The notes beneath the pieces are model-generated. The model searched no databases and had not been told where the DNA came from. It saw nothing but the letters and a program-made list of their open reading frames with translations. From UBA8444 sp964003875 (lineage in GTDB: Bacteria > Bacteroidota > Bacteroidia > Flavobacteriales > UBA7312): a DNA stretch of 45,256 nucleotides. The stretch spans positions 1 through 45,256 of the forward strand of contig CAXFLH010000001.1 of NCBI GenBank assembly GCA_964003875.1. The letters run 5' to 3'. The position numbers and the translations under genes were made by a program. This document shows positions 8,802 through 18,400 of the stretch, in pieces. The first letter of the stretch is position 1. Each line of letters opens with the position of its first letter.

Positions 8802-10132
8802 CTAATACCTGGGAAATAAATTGAATAAAACCCAAAGTTTTTCTTGATGTAAACTATCATAAGAACATTCCATATCACTCCACTAATAGCGCTAGCAAAA
8901 GCTGCTCCATCAATACCATATTTTGGAATTAAAATATAGTTTAAACCGATATTGATTAGAGCTGTAAGGATTAGTATATTCTGAAACACATTTTGTTTGC
9001 CGACCATTTGTAAAAATGTACCTACAGAGCCGGAAATTGCACTGAACATTTTACTTATTGATAAGATAATTAACGCCATAGCTGCTAACTTAAATTCTTC
9101 TCCAAATACACTTAAAATAGATTTAGGAAAGCATAAAAATAATATTATTACTGGAAAAGTAACCCAAAATATGGTTTTAGTTGATTGTTGTACTATTTTT
9201 TTAAGAGCCTCAATATCTCCAGAAGAATGAATTTCTGAAAATTTGGGTGCGGCTATACTATTGACTGCCATAAGACCCATATATGCTAACATAGATAATT
9301 TTAAGGCAATATTATAAATCCCTACTAGGTCTGAAGAGGTCATATTTGCTAACATAAACAAATCTACTTTTCCCATTATCAGCATCATTGACTGACCTAA
9401 CAACAATGGAATAGACACCTTAAAAAGTGCTTTTGTACTGAGTTCTTTCTCGCTATTGCTGTGCTGAGAATTAATCAATTTAGTTTTGTGATAATACCAT
9501 AAAAAATAAGATGAAAATGTCATAATAATAACACTCAACACATAGGCGTAAATAGGAAGTTTTTCTGAGAAGGTATACGAAGTAAATACCACCATAATAA
9601 TGAAAGTAATTAGGGTAATTGCAACATTATTCAAAAAAGAAAAAGAAAGCATTTGCTTCAACCCTCGAATAGCCTGAACATTCATATGAAACAATACTAA
9701 TGGAATGAAGGAGAAGGATACGATTAAAAGATACTCCTCGTCAAGATTCATAAAATTAGCTATGTAGGCAGAAAAAAACAATAATAGTAAGGTGAAAATA
9801 ATAGCAGCTAAAGTGACAATAGCTATTGATTTAAAAAAAAGTTTATTAATTAATTGAGGGACTCCATTGTGCACGTATCTTGAGATAAATCGAACTAAAG
9901 CGGTGTCTATGCCTAACCTTGAAATGATACTTAAAATTTCAACAATTAATAAAGCTGTTACATACTGACCAAATACAAAAGCTCCAAATTTATTAGTAAT
10001 GAAAATAGCAAGAACATACCCAACTAGTATGCCAACAATTTTCAAGATAAAAGTGCTAGACGCTCCCTTGATAAGCTCAATAAAATGAACATCACCTGAG
10101 TACTTTGATAGATATGATTTTATTTTGTTCAA
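8798..10132 (-). CDS. Polysaccharide flippase (Wzx/RfbX-like, MATE/MOP superfamily)
   Basis: This 444-residue protein has about twelve to fourteen hydrophobic segments and the N-terminal pattern of oligosaccharide flippases: SSTFILKIVGILVGYVLAIF, then TNKFGAFVFGQYV. The later segment NIGLNYILIPKYGIDGAAFA is highly typical of the Polysacc_synt family. It would flip undecaprenyl-linked repeat units across the inner membrane for polymerisation. It starts five bases after the deoC stop, so deoC and the glycan genes are probably co-transcribed. Confidence 0.88.
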   Translation of the reverse strand: MNKIKSYLSKYSGDVHFIELIKGASSTFILKIVGILVGYVLAIFITNKFGAFVFGQYVTALLIVEILSIISRLGIDTALVRFISRYVHNGVPQLINKLFFKSIAIVTLAAIIFTLLLLFFSAYIANFMNLDEEYLLIVSFSFIPLVLFHMNVQAIRGLKQMLSFSFLNNVAITLITFIIMVVFTSYTFSEKLPIYAYVLSVIIMTFSSYFLWYYHKTKLINSQHSNSEKELSTKALFKVSIPLLLGQSMMLIMGKVDLFMLANMTSSDLVGIYNIALKLSMLAYMGLMAVNSIAAPKFSEIHSSGDIEALKKIVQQSTKTIFWVTFPVIILFLCFPKSILSVFGEEFKLAAMALIILSISKMFSAISGSVGTFLQMVGKQNVFQNILILTALINIGLNYILIPKYGIDGAAFASAISGVIWNVLMIVYIKKNFGFYSIYFPGIR

Positions 10133-10137
10133 TAATT

Positions 10138-10887
10138 CTAATAGTTTGAATCGGATTCTTTGCCATGTAAAATAGAAACTGCAGAAGATGTTCCAATACG
10201 TTTTACACCCAAATCTACCATTGTCTTAAAATCTTCAATGTTACGAATTCCTCCGGAAGCTTTTACTGGCAAAGGTGACGAATTATCTAACATTAGTTTT
10301 ATAGCTGACACAGTTGCTCCGTTTGGTGCTGAGTCAGGGCTAAAATAAAAGCCTGTCGATGATTTTACAAATACATTATGAGCATTATTTTGACCAAAAT
10401 TATCTATAACAACATCTCTAATGAGCTGACAAATATCAATTATCTCATTATCACTTAATGCCGCTGATTCTATTATCCATTTAATAGTCTTATTATTGGA
10501 CAAACACAGAGCTGTACATGCTTTAACTTGATTGTCAATGTAATCGCTACCCCCTTTTTTGAAAAGCTCATAGTTAATAACAACATCAATATCGTCAGCA
10601 CCTAAATTGATAGCATTACTAATCTCATCTAATTTGTTTTCTGTCGATGAGCTTCCATTAGGAAAATCAATAACAGTTCCAACTAAAACATTACTACCTT
10701 TGTCGGCTATTATTTCTTTTGCTAAAGCAACATGATTTGAACGAATCATTACCAATTTGAAATTATGCTCAACAGCCTCTAAGACAAAAGATTTAACAAC
10801 TTGTTTTTCTTCTTGGTCACTTAGACCTGATTGTTCTTTTGTTTTAAGATATGTGGAATCAAAAAAACTAGTCATATTAAAGTTCAT
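10138..10887 (-). CDS. deoC: Deoxyribose-phosphate aldolase
   Basis: This TIM-barrel aldolase cleaves 2-deoxyribose-5-phosphate to glyceraldehyde-3-phosphate and acetaldehyde. The Schiff-base lysine is in FVKSSTGF, the second conserved lysine in PVKASGGIR and the acidic residue in DDIDVVINY; GTSSA near the end binds phosphate. I start the gene at 10887 (MNFNMTSF); 10875 (MTSF) is also possible. An upstream ATG at 10959 lies inside the tonB terminator and is unlikely. A near match to the -7 consensus, TATTTTTA, lies at 10909-10916. It is followed after five bases by the flippase gene, an unusual partner for a nucleoside-salvage enzyme. Confidence 0.9.
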   Translation of the reverse strand: MNFNMTSFFDSTYLKTKEQSGLSDQEEKQVVKSFVLEAVEHNFKLVMIRSNHVALAKEIIADKGSNVLVGTVIDFPNGSSSTENKLDEISNAINLGADDIDVVINYELFKKGGSDYIDNQVKACTALCLSNNKTIKWIIESAALSDNEIIDICQLIRDVVIDNFGQNNAHNVFVKSSTGFYFSPDSAPNGATVSAIKLMLDNSSPLPVKASGGIRNIEDFKTMVDLGVKRIGTSSAVSILHGKESDSNY

Positions 10888-10944
10888 ATTGAGTCTTGTT
10901 TGGGTCAGTAAAAATAACGATTTTAAGCTAGAAAATTCATCATT

Positions 10945-10974
10945 AAAAAGGCCCTCCAAACAGAGAGCCTTTTA
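10945..10974 (-). terminator. Rho-independent terminator after tonB
   Basis: On the minus strand, AAAGGCTCTC and GAGGGCCTTT pair around a short TGTTTG loop and are followed by a T-run. It lies 19 bases beyond the tonB stop and separates the sprA/tonB block from the deoC/glycan operon. Confidence 0.85.
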
Positions 10975-10992
10975 TTAATAAATATTAAATTT

Positions 10993-11664
10993 TTAATTCA
11001 ATTTAAAGCTTATGGGTACGTTATATTGCACCTTTACAGGTTTACCTCTTTGTTTGCCAGGCTTAAATTTTGGTAAACTTGAAACTACTCGAACAGCTTC
11101 AGCATCTAAATATTTATCTACTCCACGTAAAATCTTAACATTAGTAACTTTACCTGTTTTATCTACAACAAAACTCACAAAAACTCTACCAGTAATATTA
11201 TTCTCCTTAGCAATTGGTGGATACTTTGTTTTTCTAGCGATAAACTGCATTATCTTGGTTTGGGTACAAGTTTCATCAGCACACCCTTCAAAGCGAGGCA
11301 TATCTTCAACAACCATAAATATTTCATCAGTTGTTTCTTCTTCCTCTTCTATTACTTCAAGATCCTCGTCAGATTCTGTATCTTCTATTTCTACCTCTTC
11401 TATTTCCTCATCGTCTTCAACAATAACGATTTCATCTGGTGGAGGTGGAGGTGGTGGAGGTGGCTTTTGCTCTCTAAATGTATTTTCTATCTCTTCCTCA
11501 AACTCTGCATCTAATACTAAATCACCTAGTGAAGCAACAACTTTTTCGTACGTTCTGTATTCAAAAGCGCCTAAAACAATCAATAGAGATACTGCTAAGC
11601 CGATTTGCATAAACAAACCTCTTTTTTTCTCTAAATCTACTTTTGGGTTTTTTTTTGGTTCCAT
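10993..11664 (-). CDS. Energy transducer TonB family protein
   Basis: This 223-residue protein has a short cytoplasmic N-terminus, one membrane segment at about residues 18-35 (GLAVSLLIVLGAF), a periplasmic linker with nine consecutive prolines followed by a strongly acidic Glu/Asp stretch, and a C-terminal TonB domain (about residues 130-223) ending in KVQYNVPISFKLN. TonB proteins pass proton-motive energy from ExbB/ExbD to outer-membrane receptors. No exbBD or receptor gene is adjacent, so the partner is unknown. The acidic linker is unusual, since E. coli TonB has a Pro-Lys/Pro-Glu linker. It has its own promoter and terminator. Confidence 0.93.
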   Translation of the reverse strand: MEPKKNPKVDLEKKRGLFMQIGLAVSLLIVLGAFEYRTYEKVVASLGDLVLDAEFEEEIENTFREQKPPPPPPPPPDEIVIVEDDEEIEEVEIEDTESDEDLEVIEEEEETTDEIFMVVEDMPRFEGCADETCTQTKIMQFIARKTKYPPIAKENNITGRVFVSFVVDKTGKVTNVKILRGVDKYLDAEAVRVVSSLPKFKPGKQRGKPVKVQYNVPISFKLN

Positions 11665-11682
11665 AAAATTGGGTTACTTGAG

Positions 11683-11690
11683 CAAATTTA
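11683..11690 (-). promoter_or_regulatory. -7 promoter element for tonB
   Basis: TAAATTTG on the minus strand matches TAnnTTTG and ends 18 bases before the tonB start codon. It overlaps the last codons of the vanZ-like gene. No clear -33 box is visible. Confidence 0.5.
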
Positions 11691-12065
11691 ATCTTTTTTA
11701 ACTGAATTCATTGATACGGGAAAGGGAAATTTCTTAAAAATCCAAACACCTAAAAATATACCTATGGTGTCTGCTAACCAATCTAAGATATCAGCACTCC
11801 TTTCAACAAAAATAAGGCCTTGAAGCACTTCTAACAATAAGCCATAAGCAAGAAATGAAATAACTATGTAACGTAAAAATTGATTTTTCTGTTGTTCCTT
11901 CAATGCTACAGCAAACAAATAAACCCCAATCATAAATATGATGATATGTATCAATTTATCTAATTGAAAAAAGTCAGAAAAAGAAACTTCTAGAAAATCA
12001 GAACCAGGCATAGCATGTAAAATTGCAATGACAACAACCCACACTATTGCAATAGTATAGCGCAT
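11688..12065 (-). CDS. VanZ-like family membrane protein
   Basis: This 125-residue protein has about four membrane segments and the VanZ-family features DKLIHIIIFMIGVYLFA (about residues 36-52) and ERSADILDWLADTIGIFLG near the end. VanZ in enterococci gives low-level teicoplanin resistance, but the function of the short Bacteroidota members is not known. It begins right after the gcvH stop with no gap and lies downstream of sprA, a position I recall from other Flavobacteriia. No resistance role should be assumed. Confidence 0.85.
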   Translation of the reverse strand: MRYTIAIVWVVVIAILHAMPGSDFLEVSFSDFFQLDKLIHIIIFMIGVYLFAVALKEQQKNQFLRYIVISFLAYGLLLEVLQGLIFVERSADILDWLADTIGIFLGVWIFKKFPFPVSMNSVKKD

Positions 12066-12443
12066 TTAGCTGATTAAATCCTTGTATTGTTCAGCTGATA
12101 AAAGTGTATCAACTTCTGAAGCATCAGAAATTTTAACACGAATCATCCAACCAGCTCCATAGGGGTCAGAGTTAACAACTTCAGGAGCATCTTCTAATTC
12201 AGAATTAAAAGAAAGAACTTCTCCACTCAAAGGCATAAAAAGATCTGAAACTGTTTTGACTGCTTCAACAGAGCCAAATATGTCCTCGCTTTCAATACTT
12301 TCACCTTCTGTTTCTACCTCAATAAAGACGATATCTCCTAATTCACTTTGAGCAAAATCAGTAATCCCAATAACTGCTTCATCACCTTCAATTCTTACCC
12401 ATTCGTGATCTTTCGTGTATTTTAATTCTGCCGGAATGTTCAT
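12066..12443 (-). CDS. gcvH: Glycine cleavage system H protein
   Basis: This 125-residue lipoyl-carrier protein shuttles the aminomethyl group between the P, T and L proteins of glycine cleavage. The lipoylated lysine is K63 in GSVEAVKTVSDLFMPLSGEV, and the N-terminus KYTKDHEWVRIEGD is canonical. The length is normal. No gcvP, gcvT or lpd gene is nearby, so the gene is separated from the rest of its pathway, as is common in Bacteroidota, where gcvH sits by sprA. A promoter element lies 24 bases upstream of the start. Confidence 0.97.
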   Translation of the reverse strand: MNIPAELKYTKDHEWVRIEGDEAVIGITDFAQSELGDIVFIEVETEGESIESEDIFGSVEAVKTVSDLFMPLSGEVLSFNSELEDAPEVVNSDPYGAGWMIRVKISDASEVDTLLSAEQYKDLIS

Positions 12444-12467
12444 ATGATTTATATTTATTTATTTCTA

Positions 12468-12475
12468 CAAAAGTA
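12468..12475 (-). promoter_or_regulatory. -7 promoter element for gcvH
   Basis: TACTTTTG on the minus strand matches TAnnTTTG and lies in the 54-base gap between sprA and gcvH. It suggests gcvH (and vanZ) can be transcribed apart from sprA. Confidence 0.5.
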
Positions 12476-12497
12476 CAATTTATAGTTTAAAATATGG

Positions 12498-15400
12498 CTA
12501 TTGTGCTAATGTGAATCTAACACTAAATCCACCATTTGTAATAGCTGAAGGGAAGGTATTCGAAACATAAGGATTTGTCATTACCTTATCATAGAATAGT
12601 CGTAGGTTAAATCGACTACTAACAACATAGTCAGCCGTAAACTTCAAGGTAATTACACTATTTCCACCTGTTATTTCTTCTTGATTTTCTTCTATTTTTC
12701 TAATTACGACCTTATTACTTCTAAGTGAAAAATCTAATTTTAAATCTAAATCTGAGCTTATTTTTCTTTGTCTACCTGCTGCTCTTACGTTAAAGGCTAA
12801 TTCTTTTATTCTGTACCCTGTACCTATAATCCATTCATCAGAAGAACGGTCCGTGAGTTGGTTATTACTTAAGCCTAAACTTAAAGTTCGTTCTTTCTTA
12901 ATTTCTAGACGAGCTGTCATACTATTTTTGAAAGTCAAATCTATCTTAAACAGGGGGTTCAGAGTTTCTCGTAATGTTACTTGATTAATTTCGTACTTAT
13001 CATAATAGTTTAAGGTAGCCTCATTAATCGCATTGGGCCATTCATCAAAACCAGCCTCATAGTCTAGACTAGTCACATAATTACCTACACTATAAGTTGA
13101 TTGATAAGAGTGGCTTAATACTATGTTATTCATTCTTTTTTTTATCCATTTAAGATTACGCAAACCATCAAAATTAATTCGCCAATTTGGTAAAGGGATA
13201 TTTGGGAAATTATTGAGCCCTACCGAAGAAGCGTTTTTTCCTGAATAAGCTGCTAAAAAGGCAGGTATCAATACCTCTTGAGAAGTGCTTTGATAACCTA
13301 ACGGATATCCAGTACTATCCACAATACTGTTGTCGTATGGATTTGAGTCAGCAAGTCTGTTGGCTATTATTTCTCTATTTTGTCTAAACTGCTGAAAGGT
13401 AGCATTTGAATAATTATCATCGTCTTTAATAAAAGCAGAATTCCAACTAATAAATGAGATGCTGTGACTACCATTTTCGATACTATTAAATGAATCGTAG
13501 TCGCCTAAGTCCGAATCAAATCTATAGATTTCTTGAACGTTATTTGTTTTTGTTCTATTAGCAGTTAGCTCTATTCTAAATCCTTTAAAAGGCTCAAGAG
13601 TTCCTCTCAGGTTGAGAGTTTCGCTATTGGTCAGTTTAAAAAATTGATTCAAATTTGTGCTAGAAGTGAGCCAACCTCCTTGTGAACTTAGCTCTCTAAT
13701 GTCAATATTTTGACTTCCCAAAGCAAAAGGTATACCGGGAGCCATAGCATCCCAATCTTGACCGAAGAAATGAGGCTTTTTATTAAAACCTGGCAAGACA
13801 ACGCCCTGATTTTGTCGGTAAGAAATCGATAAGTTTTTGACTAATAAAGTTGTTTTTAAAAGAGTATTTGCAATCTCTTTAAATGAAACTTTTACAGTAT
13901 CCGAGGCTTGATTTGGCAGTCGAATAGTTTCTCTGCTTGAACCTCTACCTCTTACGCCTACACTAGGACCAGTTCGATTTAACTTTTTAAGGAAAGGTAC
14001 TTTATTGTATAGCTGACCAAAATTGAATGTTGAGTTGATTTGTTTGTTATTGCTATTTTGAATGGTATTGCCCAAACTTTGTAAACTTAATGGTGCTGCT
14101 AACCAATCGTAATTGGCTACATATTTAGTATTCAGATTTATCCAAGAAGTTAGAGGGAATTTATTCAAAGGTACATTATAACTCGCATTTAATGAATGAT
14201 GATATAAAGTCGGTCTTCCAAAATTTAGAATATTGTTCCATATGGAGTCTTTCTTTTCTTGATAATATGAATCTGATTTTACTAACTCACCATCTGGCTC
14301 GTCAATACTAGCTGAATTACGAACCTTAAATTCTGTTTTCAGTGTACGTGTTAAATCATATTTAATGCTATAATTTCTGTTCCAAACAAATGCCTTGTTG
14401 TAATATGGTGGTAAAGTAAAATCAGGGTTATTGATGTTTCTAAATTGTGTTTTATTATAATACCTATCCAAGTCTGTCTGAAATGATATTGATTTTGGTA
14501 AGGTGTAAAAGTTAAAGTCTTTCAATAGTGCAAAATACTTGTTCTTAAATAGCTTTACTTTTTGAAATGGCTTTATATTTTTGGGTTTTGAAGAATAGGT
14601 ATAATTGAGAGAGGCTTTTGTGCTAACCGTTGTTCTTTCTTTAAGATTAACATTTCTAGAAAACGTTTCATTTCTAGAGTAGGTTGCTGAAAGGTTTTCT
14701 ATATCATAAATCTTAGCTTTTTTTCCTGAAGAAGAAGATTTGTTTTTTCTAACATTAGTAAAGTTAATTGACTTTCTTTTTGTCAAATCTTGAGCTATCT
14801 CTTTCAGTTCTTCTTTCTCTTCATTGGATTGTAACTCATCTAAAGATGCTTTTAAAGTGATGTCCGGATCTAGAGGATTATATTGTGGGTTTTGAATAGC
14901 TTCAGAAACACCGACATACATAGGTATTTTTATAGCCGCTTTTTCTCCAAAGAAATTTCCTAAAGCAAAAGTTGACGAAAAATCGTATTGGTAGGCATCA
15001 TACTTTTGTCTTGCTGTTAGACTTTGGTCAATGGAGCCAAAGCCGATAGTGCTCATACTTCCTGTAAGATTAACATTGGCAAAATCAGCCAACCTAGCAT
15101 TAATACGACCATTGGCGGCATAACCTCCTCGTTCGTCAAAGTCAGTTAGACGTAATTCGTTTAACCAAATCTCTCCACATTTGGAAGTTCCGTCATCATT
15201 GATAGTGGAGTTAAAATCACCTTTTCTTGGATTTCTTACTCCCAACATGATGGTTTTTACCATACTAATATTAGGGTTACCAACAACAGTAATTTGCTTG
15301 TCTGTTCCTGAAAAAGGATCGGTGCTACTGTTGTGTATTCCGTCCCTTATAGCTTTGTTTCTTTCTTGTTTGGCATCGAGTAGTTGTTCGAAAGTAATAT

Positions 15401-18400
15401 TTAACTCATTCTCTACTGGCCATATAAGCTGATCATCAAGTCTAGAAACACCCCATGGAGTAACCTTTAGTGGGATTTCATACTCGTAATAATTGTCGTT
15501 AAAATCGGTACCTAATCTAACAAATAGTGATAAATCACCATCTTGTAGAGCTGACTCTATTTCTCCAGATGGTTCTGCATGCACATACATTTTTAGTCGC
15601 TTATAATTTCTAAAGTCGTTGTTGAAGGTTTTATAAGCAGCTCTTGAATCTCCATCTTCCAAATCGCAAACTTTAAGCACTAAAGATTGTTCGTTTTGCC
15701 TTCTAACATAGGTCGTAGTATTATCAACTTCTTGCTCTATACCAGGTGGTAATACATAAGGTACAGGTATTTTTTCAGCATTTTCTTCTATATTTACTAC
15801 AGAAACATCAAAAGAAGTATTACTAGCATTGTCATTTGGAACATATTCTCCTTCTGTTTTGAGACTAAAATTATAGCGTCTCCATTCGCCACGTACGAGT
15901 TCTAATGTTGCAAAACGCATTACGATAGGTTGGTCAAAATCTTTAAGTAGCATACGAATAAATCTTATGGATTTAAAGTCACGAATAGAGCCTACTGTTT
16001 TGTCAGGCTGTTGAACTGGGATTTTAAACTGATACCACTTTATCGTTCTATCCCCAGTTGGCGTCTTAGCCTCCGTTTCTTGTATGTCAGTAATGTAACT
16101 GTCACCAATTTGCATACCTGGAAATAAGGGGATATTGTAATGGTAATAACTTTCTGATTCGTTGAGTGTATTGTCAAAATTTATATCCTCTGTATTAGGA
16201 ATTGTCGTTGACATAGTTGGCAAAGGGTTTGGTATTGCTGAATTGCCATCTATCCCAGAAAAATATTCATATCGCTTTAAAATAGAAGCACTTTCATTAT
16301 CCAAGTTATCACCTAGGAAGTAAGTGTAGTTATCAGAGGAAGGGTCTGTCGATGCTAAGGAGTAAGCATTACTATTGACGCCATAATTGGATTCTATTTT
16401 TTGAATATAAGCCGTATCAAAAAATGTACGTTCATCAACATCCCTTAGACCATCAAGTCCCACATCTTGATATTGACGTGACTCTGCATCTACATCAAAG
16501 GAATTTGTCAATGCAAAAGTAGTAGGCATACGACCCCATACACTACTTTCATCGTCAACATTTTCTACAACATCTGAAGAAGGTAATCCATTTTCAAAAC
16601 TCTTGAAACCATCTTTTAAAACGTCTTCTGAAACATTACCTAAATTCATAATCAAGTTACCCCCACTTTGATTTTCCGAATCGTCATTAAAAGGATCCAT
16701 TATCCAAAACTCTACAAACTCAATATTTTGTAATTCGAAGTCTGTTGTTTCTAACTTACGCATGATTCCAGCCCATCTATTTTCGGGGTTTAGTAATAAT
16801 CCTGAGGTGGTAATATTTTCAGTATCAAAATTATAAGGTCCTCTTTTAGATGGATTATAGGAAAGATTAAAAACTGGTAAATTAGAAACTTGTGTAGCAT
16901 ATTGGGGGTCTCGATTAGGGAATACTTCCTTTTCAAGCACTTCTCTTACATTGTGGTTTGAAAGTTGTACTTCATCGTCAGCTATATGTCTAGGAGTATT
17001 ATTAGTATTTCTGTAAAATACTGGGTCAATATTATACCAAGATAATAATGCTCTATTTGCACCAGAGTTCAAATTTCCAAGTCTAGGACTTTGATTACCC
17101 AATGCAGACTCAGGGAATAAATCAGGGTCGTTTGGTAAACTAGCTAAAAACCAAGCCCCAGGATTTTTTATATCAATTCCTGTGCTACTAGCTTCAAAGT
17201 CATCAATATAAGCTGTTCCATTTTCACCTATTGCTCTTTGATGACCAGGAATGAGATGAGCAAACTCACCTTGAGCAGTAAGCATTGACTTTTCTTTGGT
17301 TTCTAATAGAGGTAAAAAATCTACAATTTTAGTTAATAAGCTAGATTCTCGTCTATATGTACCATCTAAACCCCATATGGTATTTGAGATAGGCTCATCG
17401 CCAGAATTCACTTTTTTGGTATAAGGTTTTTCAGTCAAGTTTAGAATAGTACCACCAAGCATAAAGTCATCAGAAATACGGTAATCTAAGTGAGTACCCA
17501 CCAGAGTTTTTTGTTGTAAGCCAAAAGTGTTGCTTTCAACAGATATTCGAATAGGAGTACCTGACAACAATATACCGTCATTGATGATATTAACTTTACC
17601 CATAGAATAATTAACAGTAAAGTCTTGTCCTTCTTCAAGTCGTAAACCTCCAGCCGTTACTACTACTGAGCCTTGTTCTATTGAAAAAACTCCCAAATAA
17701 ATTTCAGCTCCTGACTCAGATTGATAGCTTCCCTTTATTCTGAATTTGTTGTATTCTGGAAATTGTTGAGCAATGGTTAATGTAGAATCGTAAAGAACAT
17801 CATAAACGTAATTGCTTGCAATGTCATTGTTGCTAAATTTATCTCTTAAATCCTCACCAAAAGGTTCTCTTACTGGAAAAATGATTTTACCGTTTGAGGT
17901 AATTATTGTAATGCCAGGTAAGAAGTCAAAAATACCATCGGCCTTGCGCTCTTGCTGAGCATTTAATTGATCCAATCGTAAAAGATTAATTATAGGTTTA
18001 TCTGTTAGATTTTCTTCAGGAATATAATTCGTAATTGTACCATTATCTCTCGTGTTTTCAAAAACTACGTCTAAATAAAACTCTGTAGGGCTAACGTTGT
18101 ATGCCCCTAAAGAATAAATGTTTTTCATCATCAAGTCCCAGTTAGGTAGTTGTGGAGAAAAACTCAAATTTTTCAATAGTTTAACAAATAATGAGCTTGG
18201 TGCTGACGGCCCATTTGAGCTAAACTCACCCACTTGATAAAGTTCATTTCCTATGGTATATTGAAAAGCTACTGCTAATACCTCATCAGGACCGATAATG
18301 TTGTTTAATGAAATATAACCTAGTTGGGGGTGAAAGGTATATTCAGTCGGCGACAACAATCTTGCTCTTTCTAACTTTTCATAATCTTGAGAGCCTAAAA

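Noticed and set aside
10888..10959. A longer deoC start at 10959.
   Set aside because: It would place the first codons inside the tonB terminator hairpin, and the added 24 residues have no counterpart in the DeoC family.
11436..11464. GGTGGAGGTGG-type tandem repeat.
   Set aside because: On the coding strand these are simply the nine proline codons of the TonB linker, not a separate repeat element.
11012..11701. A 229-codon plus-strand open frame opposite tonB.
   Set aside because: It is the mirror of a Pro- and Glu-rich gene: its product is low-complexity Ser and Gly. The tonB frame has a real membrane segment, TonB domain, promoter and terminator.
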